The notes beneath the pieces were generated by a model that saw only the letters and a list, made by a program, of their open reading frames with translations, made no database searches and had not been told where the DNA came from. This document shows positions 43,992-53,008 of a stretch of DNA of 64,000 bases, one piece after another (within the stretch, counting starts at the first letter, position 1; the number at the start of each line of letters is the position of its first letter). The stretch is from Mesobacterium_A sp034670065 (GTDB lineage: Bacteria; Pseudomonadota; Alphaproteobacteria; Rhodobacterales; Rhodobacteraceae). Made by a program: the position numbers and the translations under genes. The stretch covers positions 868,001-932,000 of the forward strand of contig JAXMOG010000001.1 of the NCBI GenBank assembly GCA_034670065.1, read 5' to 3'.

Positions 43992-44289
43992 AGGCAGCTT
44001 GTCGCGCATTCTGACGGGCGCAAATCTGGCGGCAGAGGTTTTTACCTGTCTACCTCTGCTGCCGATCCCCGCGCAGTAGGTTACGCCAGACGATTGATCT
44101 CTGGAAGGTCTGCCCCAATGCAGCGCGAGGTGGCATAACGGAATGGGGCCCCAATGGAAACACGGTTGCTGCGGAGCTACCCTTCGCCAAAAGACGGGTT
44201 TTCGGGTTGGGTGACAACCTGAATACCGCTGCATTGGTTGCTACAGAGCCGTTCCTTCCCCCTGCGATGTTCGCCAAATTGGAAACCGG
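43992..44289. other. intergenic region with inverted repeat
   Basis: About 300 bp between the convergent OsmC and MarR genes. An 8-bp inverted repeat GCAGAGGT/ACCTCTGC (44032-44059, 12-nt loop) lies 40 bp after the OsmC stop and may mark the end of that transcript. The rest shows nothing recognisable. Confidence 0.55.
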
Positions 44290-44796
44290 CTACACAGGGT
44301 CGATATTGTTGAGGATTTGACGCATGACCCGCAGAAAAACCTCAAGGTCTTCAGGCGGCACACCAGCCACAAGTTCAGCCTCGCAAGACAATGCGACCGA
44401 CAAAAGAGCACTGTGAGTTTCCAGCCCCTTTTCAGAAAGGGACCAAAGGCGTTTGCGAGGATCGTTCGAAACTTGCTCATAGCGCAGCAAGTCCTTTTGC
44501 AGCAAAATTTTCAAAGACCGACTGACCGCCGCCTTGTCCAAGCGAATGACGTCGCAAATGCGGCTAGCGCTTATTCCGGGCTCAATATTGAGCATCGAAA
44601 TCACACGCCATTCAACCAGCCCAAGCCCGAAATCGCGACGATAGATCGTGGAGGTTTTTCGCCCCCACGCGTTGCTAACGGCATTCAGCAAAAAGGGTGC
44701 ATAGTTGGAAATATCAATGATTTCCGTGCCGTCCCGCAGTTTGGTCGGGCTTGAAATGCGTGCCTCTTGTCGCTGTTCGTCTTGCACTCTGGTCAA
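44290..44796 (-). CDS. MarR family transcriptional regulator
   Basis: The 168-residue protein has the MarR winged helix: SASRICDVIRLDKAAVSRSL for the HTH and NDPRKRLWSLSEKG for the wing. An N-terminal extension of about 25 polar residues precedes it. It lies downstream of the P450/ferredoxin operon on the same strand and is its probable regulator; MarR proteins of the BadR/CouR kind often sense aromatic acids or their CoA esters. A TTGATTTGTCAA site near the operon promoter is a candidate target. Confidence 0.9.
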   Translation of the reverse strand: MTRVQDEQRQEARISSPTKLRDGTEIIDISNYAPFLLNAVSNAWGRKTSTIYRRDFGLGLVEWRVISMLNIEPGISASRICDVIRLDKAAVSRSLKILLQKDLLRYEQVSNDPRKRLWSLSEKGLETHSALLSVALSCEAELVAGVPPEDLEVFLRVMRQILNNIDPV

Positions 44797-44863
44797 ACTC
44801 TTACCCTCTTGATCGCGGTTACGCTGATAATCTCAACCAGAGGGATTGTCACCAGCTTGGTGT

Positions 44864-45184
44864 TTAGGTTTGCTCGGGCGCTATATGAACCCTTAATCCA
44901 TCAAGGTCATCGCTGAGTTTGATCTGGCAAGACAATCTGGACGTATCCCGCATTTCGGACATTGCACAATCCAACATGTCCTCTTCGCTTTCGCTGCGGT
45001 TTCCAGCTTTGGAGACCCACTCATCGGCGACATAAACATGGCAGGTTGCACAAGCCATGGAGCCACCGCATTCCGCGACAATCCCGTCAACGCCCGCGTT
45101 GAGCGCTGTTTGCATCACACTGTCGCCTGAGTTGGCGTTGACGGTCGTCTCTGTGCCGTCTGGTTGGATAAACGTTACTTGCAT
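44864..45184 (-). CDS. 2Fe-2S ferredoxin, adrenodoxin/putidaredoxin type
   Basis: The 106-residue protein has the four cluster cysteines at Cys39, Cys45, Cys48 and Cys86 in the CGGSMACATC arrangement of vertebrate-type ferredoxins that feed class I P450s. It lies 12 bp behind the P450 gene, as palustrisredoxin does next to CYP199A2. It should carry electrons to this P450. The ferredoxin reductase is not in the window. Confidence 0.94.
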   Translation of the reverse strand: MQVTFIQPDGTETTVNANSGDSVMQTALNAGVDGIVAECGGSMACATCHVYVADEWVSKAGNRSESEEDMLDCAMSEMRDTSRLSCQIKLSDDLDGLRVHIAPEQT

Positions 45185-45196
45185 GCGGTCTGTCTC

Positions 45197-46423
45197 CTAT
45201 TTTGCGACCAATCTCAGCGGCATTTTGTCAAGTGAGTGGATTGCATTGTTTGGCCGCCACACGGCGGGACCTGTCGGTTCAATCCGATCAACTTTTGCGA
45301 TCAACGCACGCAGCACGGCCTCCAGTTCACCGCGCGCGATGTTCTGACCAACACAGCCGTGAATGCCCGCGCCAAAGGCCAAATGGCCAACGGGTTTACG
45401 ATCAATTCGAAAGACCTCGGGATCGCCCCATTTATTGGGGTCCATGTTGGCGGCCCCCAAGACGCATAGAATTTTTGCCCCCTCGGGCACGGTGTGGCCC
45501 GCGATTTGAGTGTCCACATTGGCCGTCCGCGCAAAGGTGTGAACCGGTGACGTAAAGCGAAGAACCTCTTCGAAACAGGGGCGTATCAGGGTTGGATCTG
45601 CTTTAAGGGCTTCCCATTGGGATGGATTTTGCGACAAGCACCACAACGCGCTTCCAATGCCGGTGACTGTTGTGTCAACGCCCGCAGACAGGAAAGATCG
45701 CACCAACATTCCAGCTTCGTCATGGGAGATTTCACCTGCGTCGGCAGCCTCATAGACCATCTCCCCCAGACCACCGTCCGTCAGACGATCGCGCGCGCAA
45801 GCCGCGGTGATCCACCCGCCCACTTCAGGTGCGCGCGCCATCGCAGCGCGGCGGCGTTCATTGTCGGGACCCACTGCATTGAATACGATCGCGCCGTAAT
45901 CCACCAGATGACGCTCGTTCACGTCCTTCATTCCCACCGCTTTGGGAAACACCGTCGTGGGGAACACCTCGGCAAAATCCGCAACAGCCTCAAATTCTGA
46001 CTGCTTGAGCAAATGATCCACTAGCTGCTCGGCTGCACTGGTAAAGCTGTCCATGAGCGAACGCACAACTTTGGGCGATAGCGCCCTTGCCATTACCTTG
46101 CGTGTCTTGGTGTGTTCGGGGGGATCGACTTCCAAAATGATCGAGGGCGGGCGCCACGGCTTTTCCAGTTTGAAATCATCCATCCCAATTCCGCGCGACG
46201 AAACAAAGTTCTCATGGTCGGAAAACACAACGCGGGTTTCTTCGTAGCGCCCCACTGCAAGGACAGAATACTTGGGAATGTAGACGACAGGCCCGGCCTC
46301 GCGCAGCGCAGTGAAAAAGGGTTCGGGATCGTGCAACGTCTCTTCGGAATAAGGATCGACATCCAAGACCGGGATAGCAGCGTCAGGGGTCAGTTGACGG
46401 TGACCTTCAATCATAGTCATCAT
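45197..46423 (-). CDS. cytochrome P450, CYP199-like
   Basis: The 408-residue protein has the heme-ligand loop FGAGIHGCVGQ with Cys357, the ExxR pair Glu286/Arg289 and the I-helix AGVDTT at 247-252 with the Asp250-Thr251 acid-alcohol pair. The segment SSRGIGMDDFKLEKPWRPPS (75-94) and VRSFLSAG before the I-helix motif closely resemble CYP199A enzymes as I remember them; these segments help bind the carboxylate of para-substituted benzoates. CYP199A enzymes O-demethylate 4-methoxybenzoate. Its operon partners, a ferredoxin and a liv-type importer, fit an aromatic-acid role. Exact substrate is inference. Confidence 0.9.
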   Translation of the reverse strand: MMTMIEGHRQLTPDAAIPVLDVDPYSEETLHDPEPFFTALREAGPVVYIPKYSVLAVGRYEETRVVFSDHENFVSSRGIGMDDFKLEKPWRPPSIILEVDPPEHTKTRKVMARALSPKVVRSLMDSFTSAAEQLVDHLLKQSEFEAVADFAEVFPTTVFPKAVGMKDVNERHLVDYGAIVFNAVGPDNERRRAAMARAPEVGGWITAACARDRLTDGGLGEMVYEAADAGEISHDEAGMLVRSFLSAGVDTTVTGIGSALWCLSQNPSQWEALKADPTLIRPCFEEVLRFTSPVHTFARTANVDTQIAGHTVPEGAKILCVLGAANMDPNKWGDPEVFRIDRKPVGHLAFGAGIHGCVGQNIARGELEAVLRALIAKVDRIEPTGPAVWRPNNAIHSLDKMPLRLVAK

Positions 46424-46431
46424 TCTTCCTT

Positions 46432-47142
46432 CTAAGTCGTAAGCGACACGCCGATGTGGCGGTGCAAAATTTCAGGATTGTTCAGCAAATCATTTGCGTC
46501 GCCGTCATGGACGATTGCCCCGTTGGCCATCACCACTCCGCGGTCTGCAAACCGCAGCGCCGCCTTTGCCTGCTGTTCGACAAGCACAACGGATCGGCGC
46601 CCACCGCTGGCCAGATCTTCGAACACTTGCATCAATTGATCGCAGATCACTGGCGCCAATCCTTCAAGTGGTTCATCCAAAAGTAGAATGTCGGGCTGGG
46701 TCATGAGAGTGCGGGCAATGGCCAGCATTTGTTGTTCCCCACCCGACAGTTGATTACCACCGTTTTGACGACGTTCTTTCAGGCGCGGAAACAGCGTATA
46801 TGCCTCATCCAATGTCGCGTCGCCCCGGCGCGCAGCCAGCAGGTTTTCTTCGACGGTGAGCGATTGGAAAATGTCGCGGGTTTGCGGAACCAGACCCAGC
46901 CCAAGGGCGGATCGTTTGTGCGATGCCAGCGTGTGGATTGGCGCTTCCGCCCAAGAGATCGTTCCCTCGTGCAGTTTTGTCAGCCCCATGATCGTCGCCA
47001 GCAGCGTCGTTTTCCCTGCCCCATTTCGCCCGATCACCGCAAGCTTTTCGCCCGCGCGTACAGACAGGTTCACATGGCTGAGCACATGCGTTGGCCCATA
47101 GCCCGCTGTCACGTTTTCGACGATCAAACCAGCATTAGTCAT
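46432..47142 (-). CDS. livF: ABC transporter ATPase, branched-chain amino acid type (LivF)
   Basis: The 236-residue protein has a complete ATPase domain: Walker A GRNGAGKTT, Q-loop VPQTRDIF, signature LSGGEQQM, Walker B ILLLDEP and a terminal REL-like LivF pattern. It overlaps the LivG gene by 8 bp. Only 8 bp separate it from the P450 gene, which supports one operon. The importer probably takes up an aromatic acid and not an amino acid. Confidence 0.93.
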   Translation of the reverse strand: MTNAGLIVENVTAGYGPTHVLSHVNLSVRAGEKLAVIGRNGAGKTTLLATIMGLTKLHEGTISWAEAPIHTLASHKRSALGLGLVPQTRDIFQSLTVEENLLAARRGDATLDEAYTLFPRLKERRQNGGNQLSGGEQQMLAIARTLMTQPDILLLDEPLEGLAPVICDQLMQVFEDLASGGRRSVVLVEQQAKAALRFADRGVVMANGAIVHDGDANDLLNNPEILHRHIGVSLTT

Positions 47143-47881
47143 GGCCAGCTCCTAGGTAGAGTTCACGGACTTCGGCATTTGTCGCGATCTGATCAGGCGA
47201 TCCCTCGATCAGGATACGGCCTTGAACCAGAACGATAATTTGCTTCGCCAGTCGAAAGACAATATCCATGTCGTGCTCAATGATGAGAACGCCCAAGTCC
47301 TTGGGCAGCTCCTCGATAGCATCGACAATCAAATGGCTTTCGGATGTCGGCACCCCAGCGGCGGGTTCATCAAGGATCAGAACGCGCGGTTTAAGCGCCA
47401 GGGTCAGTGCAAGCTCAACCAATCGCTGCTGACCATATGCCAGGTCGCTGACCGTGCGATCCGCCAAAGCGCCCAGATCAAATTGATCAAGCAGGTCTTT
47501 GATCTCTGCCTCTGTTTCGGCGGTCGCATCCGCGCGGCGAAACAGCTGATACCCGCGACCTTGACGTTCAAGAATGGGCAAACGCAGGTTTTCGCGCACG
47601 GTCATTTCTTGAAACAACGTGGTGATCTGGAATGTTTTGGCGATGCCCAACCGTACCCGCTGTGCCTCGTTCATTGGGCCGATATCGGAACCGTCAAACC
47701 GGATCGTACCGGCGGTTGGGGCAAGGATACCCGTCACCAGATTGGAGAACGTGCTTTTGCCCGCACCGTTGGGTCCAATCAACGCCTTCCTGTCGCCTGG
47801 CTTCAGATTAAAATCGATGTCGTCCGCGACGGTCAAACCGCCAAATCGTTTCGTCAGTCCTCTGACCTCAAGACCCTGCAT
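47135..47881 (-). CDS. livG: ABC transporter ATPase, branched-chain amino acid type (LivG)
   Basis: The 248-residue protein has Walker A GPNGAGKST, the LivG hallmark RLGIAKTFQITTLFQEMTV, and Walker B ILILDEPAAG. The usual signature motif LSxGQ is changed to LAYGQQR, which is common among LivG proteins. It overlaps livM by 14 bp and livF by 8 bp. Confidence 0.93.
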   Translation of the reverse strand: MQGLEVRGLTKRFGGLTVADDIDFNLKPGDRKALIGPNGAGKSTFSNLVTGILAPTAGTIRFDGSDIGPMNEAQRVRLGIAKTFQITTLFQEMTVRENLRLPILERQGRGYQLFRRADATAETEAEIKDLLDQFDLGALADRTVSDLAYGQQRLVELALTLALKPRVLILDEPAAGVPTSESHLIVDAIEELPKDLGVLIIEHDMDIVFRLAKQIIVLVQGRILIEGSPDQIATNAEVRELYLGAGHD

Positions 47882-48833
47882 GGCGACCTCCCTTGCCCAA
47901 CCGCGTTAGGACTTTGGGCGCTGAGATGATCCCCTTGGGCAGGAAAAAGACGACCGCCAGAACCATGGCTCCAATCACAAACAACCAGTTAAACGGATCA
48001 TTTGCCGCCGCCCAATGATGTACAAACATGAAGATGAAAGTGCCAAGAACCGGGCCGTAAAGCCGCCCTGTCCCCCCAAGGATCAGCATGATCAACGCCT
48101 CTGCTGACAAGGTGAACGAAAAGCTTTCCAGGCTGACAATTTGAGTGACCTGTGCAGCCAGTGCCCCGGCGATCCCTGCAATCGCACCGCCCACTGTATA
48201 GGCCGTGACGCGCCGCCAATAGACGGACACACCGATGGCTGCCATCCGATCCGGGCTTTCATGGATACCGCGCAGCGACAGTCCAAATGGCGCACGGGTC
48301 AAAAGCGCCAGGAAGACAAAGACAATTGAGACAGCTGCCAAGGCGTACCAGAACCCGGTCTTGCCGACAAAGTCGAACGCGAACAGCCCAAGAACGGGGT
48401 CCATCCGAATGCCGCGAAGCCCATCTGCACCGCCGGTCAGATCGCGCGCCTTGTTCGCGATTTCATGACAGATCGCGGCGACGGCAATGGTCAACATGAT
48501 CAGCGTCAGCCCATGGGTCCGCATCAACACAAGGCCCGAAACAAATGCAAGCACCGCCCCCGCGATCGCGCCAACCAACAGACCGGCCACAGGATCAGCC
48601 CAAACATGTATCGCAAACAACCCGGCGCTATATGCGCCAGCACCGTACATTGCGGCCTGCCCCAGTGTGGCAAGGCCTGCATAGCCAAGCACCAGATCAA
48701 GCGAGAGAACCAAGATCACCATGATCAGGATCCGCGTCAAAAACGCGAGATTAAAGGGCATCAAGAACGACAACCCGATGGCAAAGATCAACAAGGCCAA
48801 GGCTGGTCCCCAGGATTTTGTGAAAGCCTTCAT
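47868..48833 (-). CDS. livM: ABC transporter permease, branched-chain amino acid type (LivM)
   Basis: The 321-residue membrane protein has about ten hydrophobic segments and the LivM blocks LDLVLGYAGLATLGQAAMYG, THGLTLIMLTIAVA and LSAEALIMLILGGTGRLYGP. It starts inside the end of livH (4-bp overlap). Confidence 0.93.
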   Translation of the reverse strand: MKAFTKSWGPALALLIFAIGLSFLMPFNLAFLTRILIMVILVLSLDLVLGYAGLATLGQAAMYGAGAYSAGLFAIHVWADPVAGLLVGAIAGAVLAFVSGLVLMRTHGLTLIMLTIAVAAICHEIANKARDLTGGADGLRGIRMDPVLGLFAFDFVGKTGFWYALAAVSIVFVFLALLTRAPFGLSLRGIHESPDRMAAIGVSVYWRRVTAYTVGGAIAGIAGALAAQVTQIVSLESFSFTLSAEALIMLILGGTGRLYGPVLGTFIFMFVHHWAAANDPFNWLFVIGAMVLAVVFFLPKGIISAPKVLTRLGKGGRHAGS

Positions 48834-49696
48834 GCGCCCACCCTCCCCAGCAGCCCTTGGGGCCGCAGCGCCAGCAAAATGATGACGAAGATAAAGAACA
48901 CGATGGTCGCGAAATCCGGCACGATGTAGCGGGTCGCCGTCTCAAGCAAACCTATGCCAAGGGCTGCAATGAACGACCCGAAAATCGAGCCCATGCCCCC
49001 AACAGCCACGACGATCAGAAACAGCACCATGTAGCGAACGGGATAATATGCATCAATTGGCAGGATTTCGGCTCCTAAAATTCCACCCAAGGCCGCCAAT
49101 CCAGCGCCAAGGCCGAAAGCCGCCATAAAAATCCAATCCGTATCAATCCCCAGAGAAGAGGCCGTCCCGCGATTATCAACAGCTGCGCGCAGCCTGATGC
49201 CAAAGAGTGTGCGATCCATCAGCACCCAAAGCCCAAGGATCGAGGCAAAGCCAACAGCGATCACAACCAAGCGATGCACGGGCAATGTTCGAAAGCCCAA
49301 ATCCACACTTTGTTTCAGGGTTTCGGGCAACGGAATGCTAAGCAGGGACGAGCCTTGCCATAGGTTAATCGACGCAATCATCAGAAATGTCAGACCGATG
49401 GTTGCCAATACTTGCTGCAAGTCGCCAAACCCGTAGATGCGGCGAAAGATGATACGCTCAAGCGGTAGCGAAATGACCACTGTCGCGACGACCGCCAGCA
49501 CTGTGGCGGGCCAAAACGGCACACCGTTTTCTTGGGCCAACCAATGCGCAAAGGTACCACCCAGCAGCGCAAAACCGCCATGCGCAAGGTTAACCACCTG
49601 CATGAGGCCCATCGTGACAGAAAGGCCGACCGAGATCATGAACAGGATCATCCCGTAGGCGATACCGTCCACGAAAATATTGAGAACAAGTGTCAT
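48830..49696 (-). CDS. livH: ABC transporter permease, branched-chain amino acid type (LivH)
   Basis: The 288-residue membrane protein begins MTLVLNIFVDGIAYGMILFM and shows the LivH blocks GLSVTMGLMQVVNLAHGGF and LGAGLAALGGILGAEILPI. The ATG at 49696 gives the family start; a frame opening 20 codons earlier is less likely. It lies 69 bp after the binding-protein gene. Confidence 0.92.
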   Translation of the reverse strand: MTLVLNIFVDGIAYGMILFMISVGLSVTMGLMQVVNLAHGGFALLGGTFAHWLAQENGVPFWPATVLAVVATVVISLPLERIIFRRIYGFGDLQQVLATIGLTFLMIASINLWQGSSLLSIPLPETLKQSVDLGFRTLPVHRLVVIAVGFASILGLWVLMDRTLFGIRLRAAVDNRGTASSLGIDTDWIFMAAFGLGAGLAALGGILGAEILPIDAYYPVRYMVLFLIVVAVGGMGSIFGSFIAALGIGLLETATRYIVPDFATIVFFIFVIILLALRPQGLLGRVGA

Positions 49697-49765
49697 CTGG
49701 TTTTTCCGATCAAGGCGCGTTTGGGCCAGCGATGTTCCGGCCCAAACGATTGACATTCCGGGCGT

Positions 49766-50932
49766 TTACTTCGGCCAGCCAAGGTCGCCGACGGTGGCAA
49801 TCACACCTTTTTCACGGTTCACCAAAAGCCCCGTTTCCGCGTCACGTTCGACTTCGCGGATATAGACATTCTGGATCACGGTGCGTGTTTCCGGGTCCAT
49901 GATCAGAGGACCGCGTGGGCTTTCCCATTCCAAACCCAATGCCGATTTAACGGCCGCAGGGCCATCCGAACCAGCCGCTGCAACCATCTGATAGATCAGA
50001 TGCGTCCCGTCGTAGGCACCAACAGATGCCCAGTTTGCAACCGCGTCAGGAAACAGCTCAGTCAATTTGGCTTTGAAAGCATCGTTCATCTCGGACTCAT
50101 GCGCCCCAGAGTAGTGATATGCCGTGGCGAGGCCGAGCGCCTCATCACCAAGCCCTTGCAGGTTCACTTCCTCGGTTTCGGCGGTGCCCAGGAATGTGAT
50201 GCCCTCTTCCGCCAGACCGTTTTCATTGAAGGTCTTGGTATAGGTGAAGGTCGGAGGTCCACCAGGCAGGAACGTAAACAGCGCATCTGGTGCTTGCTCA
50301 CGCACACTTTGGATAAACGGCGTGAAATCGGTTGTGGAAAGCGGCATGCGAATTTGGTCCAAAACTTTACCGCCTTTGGCTTCAAACGCCGCCTTGAATG
50401 CGTTCTCTGCATCAATTCCCGGCCCATAGTCCGTAACCGTGGTCACCGCCGTGCGCATACCCTGGTCGTAAGCCCATTCTGCCATGGGTGATGTCACCTG
50501 CCAGAGGGTGAAACTCGTACGCAGGTAAAAATCGCTATCGGCGTTGATCGCCGAGGTCGCCGCATTGAAAATGACCGTTGGCGTTTCGCTCTGATCGATC
50601 AGCGAGGCGACGGCAAATGCGTTCGGTGTGAAGGTGAATCCGGCCAGGTAATCTACCTGTTCGCGGATCAGTAATTCCTGGGCCAGGCTGCGCGATTGGT
50701 CTGGGTTTGGCCCACCAACATCTTTGTAGATGAACTCGATTTCATGTTCGCCAGCCGTGGTGCCGTGTTGCGCCACATAGGTTTCGATCGCTTCTTGATA
50801 CTGTTTTCCATAGATCGCAAACGGACCGGAAAACGGCGCGATTACACCCACGGTGATTGTGTCTGCAAAGGCCGCGCTTGTTAGACCGACCGAAAGTGCA
50901 GCCGCGGTGGCCACAGGTAAAAAACGGTGCAT
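49766..50932 (-). CDS. ABC transporter substrate-binding protein, Leu/Ile/Val (LivK/aromatic acid) type
   Basis: The 388-residue protein has a Sec signal peptide (1-23, ending AFA-D) and the type I periplasmic-binding fold, seen in ITVGVIAPFSGPFAIYGKQY and VDYLAGFTFTPNAFAVASLI. The ATG at 50932 has GGGAGGA upstream. It is the first gene of a seven-gene unit (binding protein, livHMGF, P450, ferredoxin). Related proteins bind benzoates and other lignin-derived acids, which matches the P450 downstream. Confidence 0.9.
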   Translation of the reverse strand: MHRFLPVATAAALSVGLTSAAFADTITVGVIAPFSGPFAIYGKQYQEAIETYVAQHGTTAGEHEIEFIYKDVGGPNPDQSRSLAQELLIREQVDYLAGFTFTPNAFAVASLIDQSETPTVIFNAATSAINADSDFYLRTSFTLWQVTSPMAEWAYDQGMRTAVTTVTDYGPGIDAENAFKAAFEAKGGKVLDQIRMPLSTTDFTPFIQSVREQAPDALFTFLPGGPPTFTYTKTFNENGLAEEGITFLGTAETEEVNLQGLGDEALGLATAYHYSGAHESEMNDAFKAKLTELFPDAVANWASVGAYDGTHLIYQMVAAAGSDGPAAVKSALGLEWESPRGPLIMDPETRTVIQNVYIREVERDAETGLLVNREKGVIATVGDLGWPK

Positions 50933-51478
50933 ATGATCCTCCCAAAATGACCGCATTCCCTCCCCGGAACACGGAGTTGACACCTCAACTGCCTTAACAC
51001 TAAGGGGGCAAATTGATTTGTCAACTGAAACTAGGGTTGGGTCGATTTCGCGAAAAACAAGGCATCAAAACGTTCCCATGAGGCGATGTTTTTCCGTTTA
51101 TTATTAGACGCTTGAATGAAATTACTTGGAGCCCTCAAACATGATCAAACCAACGGGTGACACAACTATCTGCCCTTTTGCAAGACGCCCGCATTGAGGG
51201 AATGTGCCGGAAAAATACATCAATTGGTTTATCTCCGGAATTTCGAGTCATTCACCTACGAACCGAAGCATCTCGTCAAATGGGCAGTCCGGCGCAGGGC
51301 AGTTCGGCCGTACAAAAGTGCTGTTTCAATCAAATCAACGACCAACTTTCGTCGTTAGCGCACTCGCGCACCGATGGACGTTGTGTAGACCGTTGCTGGC
51401 TGAGAGAGTGACAGCTTGGGGCACAAAAACCGCCAAAACGCAGCGGTTCAATCAATACCCGCAGTTCGCAGCGTGGCG
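50933..51478. other. intergenic region with the liv/P450 operon promoter
   Basis: The first 100 bp next to the binding-protein gene hold the promoter and a MarR-type palindrome (listed separately). The remaining 380 bp up to the LysR stop show no supported gene, hairpin or repeat. Confidence 0.5.
51013..51024 (-). promoter_or_regulatory. candidate MarR operator over the -35 of the liv/P450 operon
   Basis: TTGATTTGTCAA has arms TTGA/TCAA, the half-sites of many MarR-family operators. On the minus strand the same bases hold TTGACA as a -35 element, with a weak TGTTAA 19 bp downstream as possible -10. Binding there would block transcription of the operon. Confidence 0.5.
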
Positions 51479-52375
51479 TCACTCTATAACGGTAGACAGT
51501 CCGTTGGGGCCCGCTAGGAAATCCAGAAAGCTACGTACCTTGGCTGGCAGATAACTACGGTCGGCATAGATCGCCTGTACCTGCAATTTCGGCCATTCGA
51601 TTTGAGGAAGTACAACTTCCAATCGACCCTCGGCCAAATCATCCCGCGTAACCCAATTGGGCAGCATCGCAAACCCCATGCCAGCAACGGCCGAGAGGTG
51701 AAGAAGGTTTTCATTGCCGCTGATCATCACGGGCCGCAACTTGACATCCAACCCACCTGCCCCGCCAAATTTGAGCCGACCATCGGGCGAGACTTGCGAG
51801 TATGATAACATAGGGCCGTCGATAAGATCGTCAGGTGTCTGCGGACGCCCAAACCGATCCAGAAAGGCTGGTGCCGCGACCAATTGGAACGTCACTTGCG
51901 CCAACTTGCGCGCAATGAGCCCCTGATCCAGTTCAAACGCGACACGCAGCGCCAAATCAACGCCCTCTTCCACCATGTTGATCTTGCGGCCACTCAGATC
52001 AAGATCAAACGTCACGTGCGGGTTCTGCTGATGGTAGGCCGCCAGAATTTCGGCGAAGGCCGGGTTCGACATCCACACGGGTAGTGAGAGCTTTAGCCTT
52101 CCGCGCGCAGTTACGGTTTCTGTCGCTAATTGAGCTTCTGCCTCTGCCAGCCCTTCAAGCAAGGGCCGGACCGACAAGAGATACTGCGCGCCCGCCTCTG
52201 TAAGGCTGACATTGCGGCTGTTGCGGTTCAACAATCGTGCCCCAACGTGCGCCTCGGCGTGCTGAACATGTTTACTTGTCATAGCCGGCGACAGCCCCAT
52301 TCGCTCTGCCACGGCAGAGAAACTCTTGTGTTCGGCCACAGCGGCCAAAACCCGAAGGCTCAATAATGTGTCCAT
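51479..52375 (-). CDS. LysR family transcriptional regulator
   Basis: The 298-residue protein has the LysR HTH in FSAVAERMGLSPAMTSKHVQ and the CrgA-like effector domain (RGRLKLSLPVWM). The ATG at 52375 is preferred to one three codons upstream because it gives the usual MDTLLSLRVLAAV start. It is divergent from the DoxX/VOC/b561/MsrQ-like genes, with 125 bp between, and probably controls them. Confidence 0.92.
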   Translation of the reverse strand: MDTLLSLRVLAAVAEHKSFSAVAERMGLSPAMTSKHVQHAEAHVGARLLNRNSRNVSLTEAGAQYLLSVRPLLEGLAEAEAQLATETVTARGRLKLSLPVWMSNPAFAEILAAYHQQNPHVTFDLDLSGRKINMVEEGVDLALRVAFELDQGLIARKLAQVTFQLVAAPAFLDRFGRPQTPDDLIDGPMLSYSQVSPDGRLKFGGAGGLDVKLRPVMISGNENLLHLSAVAGMGFAMLPNWVTRDDLAEGRLEVVLPQIEWPKLQVQAIYADRSYLPAKVRSFLDFLAGPNGLSTVIE

Positions 52376-52500
52376 TATCATCAACTCACAGTGAATGGTG
52401 TCTCAATTAATAACCCAATGATCTCTCATTTGGAAACCTTTAAAGATACCGGCATACACAACTCCCCGCCGAACAGGGCGACATCAGGAAAGCAGAAAAA

Positions 52501-52929
52501 ATGACATCGATTGACGCAAAACTTACACCAACAGGAAAAGGCTGGACGATCGGCCTATGGGTTGCCCAAGTCGCCTTGGCCGCCATGTTCTTAATGGCCG
52601 GCTTTATGAAGCTGACTTCGTCACCCACAGACATGGTTGCGATGGGAATGCTCTGGGCTGAAAACGCGCCCGTCGCCTTGATCCGCTTTATCGGTTTGGC
52701 CGAGGTTCTGGGCGCGGTTGGCGTTATCCTTCCGGCAGCCACTCGCATCTTGCCGGACCTTACAAAGCTGGCAGCCGCAGGTTTGGCTGTGATTATGGTT
52801 TTGGCCGCAGGACTGCACACATATCGTGGTGAGTTCGAAGTGCTGCCGATGAACGCAATCTTGTTTGCGCTGGCCGCCTTTGTGATCTGGGGACGCACCA
52901 ATAAAGCCCCCATCGCACCGCGTAGCTAA
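52501..52929 (+). CDS. DoxX family membrane protein
   Basis: The 142-residue protein has four hydrophobic segments and the DoxX start WVAQVALAAMFLMAGFMKL. DoxX-like proteins are linked to redox balance or quinone use in the inner membrane; the exact role is not known. It is the first gene of a rightward set that also holds a VOC protein and two heme-type membrane proteins, and is divergent from LysR. Confidence 0.88.
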   Translation: MTSIDAKLTPTGKGWTIGLWVAQVALAAMFLMAGFMKLTSSPTDMVAMGMLWAENAPVALIRFIGLAEVLGAVGVILPAATRILPDLTKLAAAGLAVIMVLAAGLHTYRGEFEVLPMNAILFALAAFVIWGRTNKAPIAPRS

Positions 52930-53008
52930 ACGCGAAATCCTTTCGCGCTCCGACAGCTTTTGATCGGGGCGCGGTTCTTCCGCTTCGTACTTATCAGAGA
53001 TTGACCTC

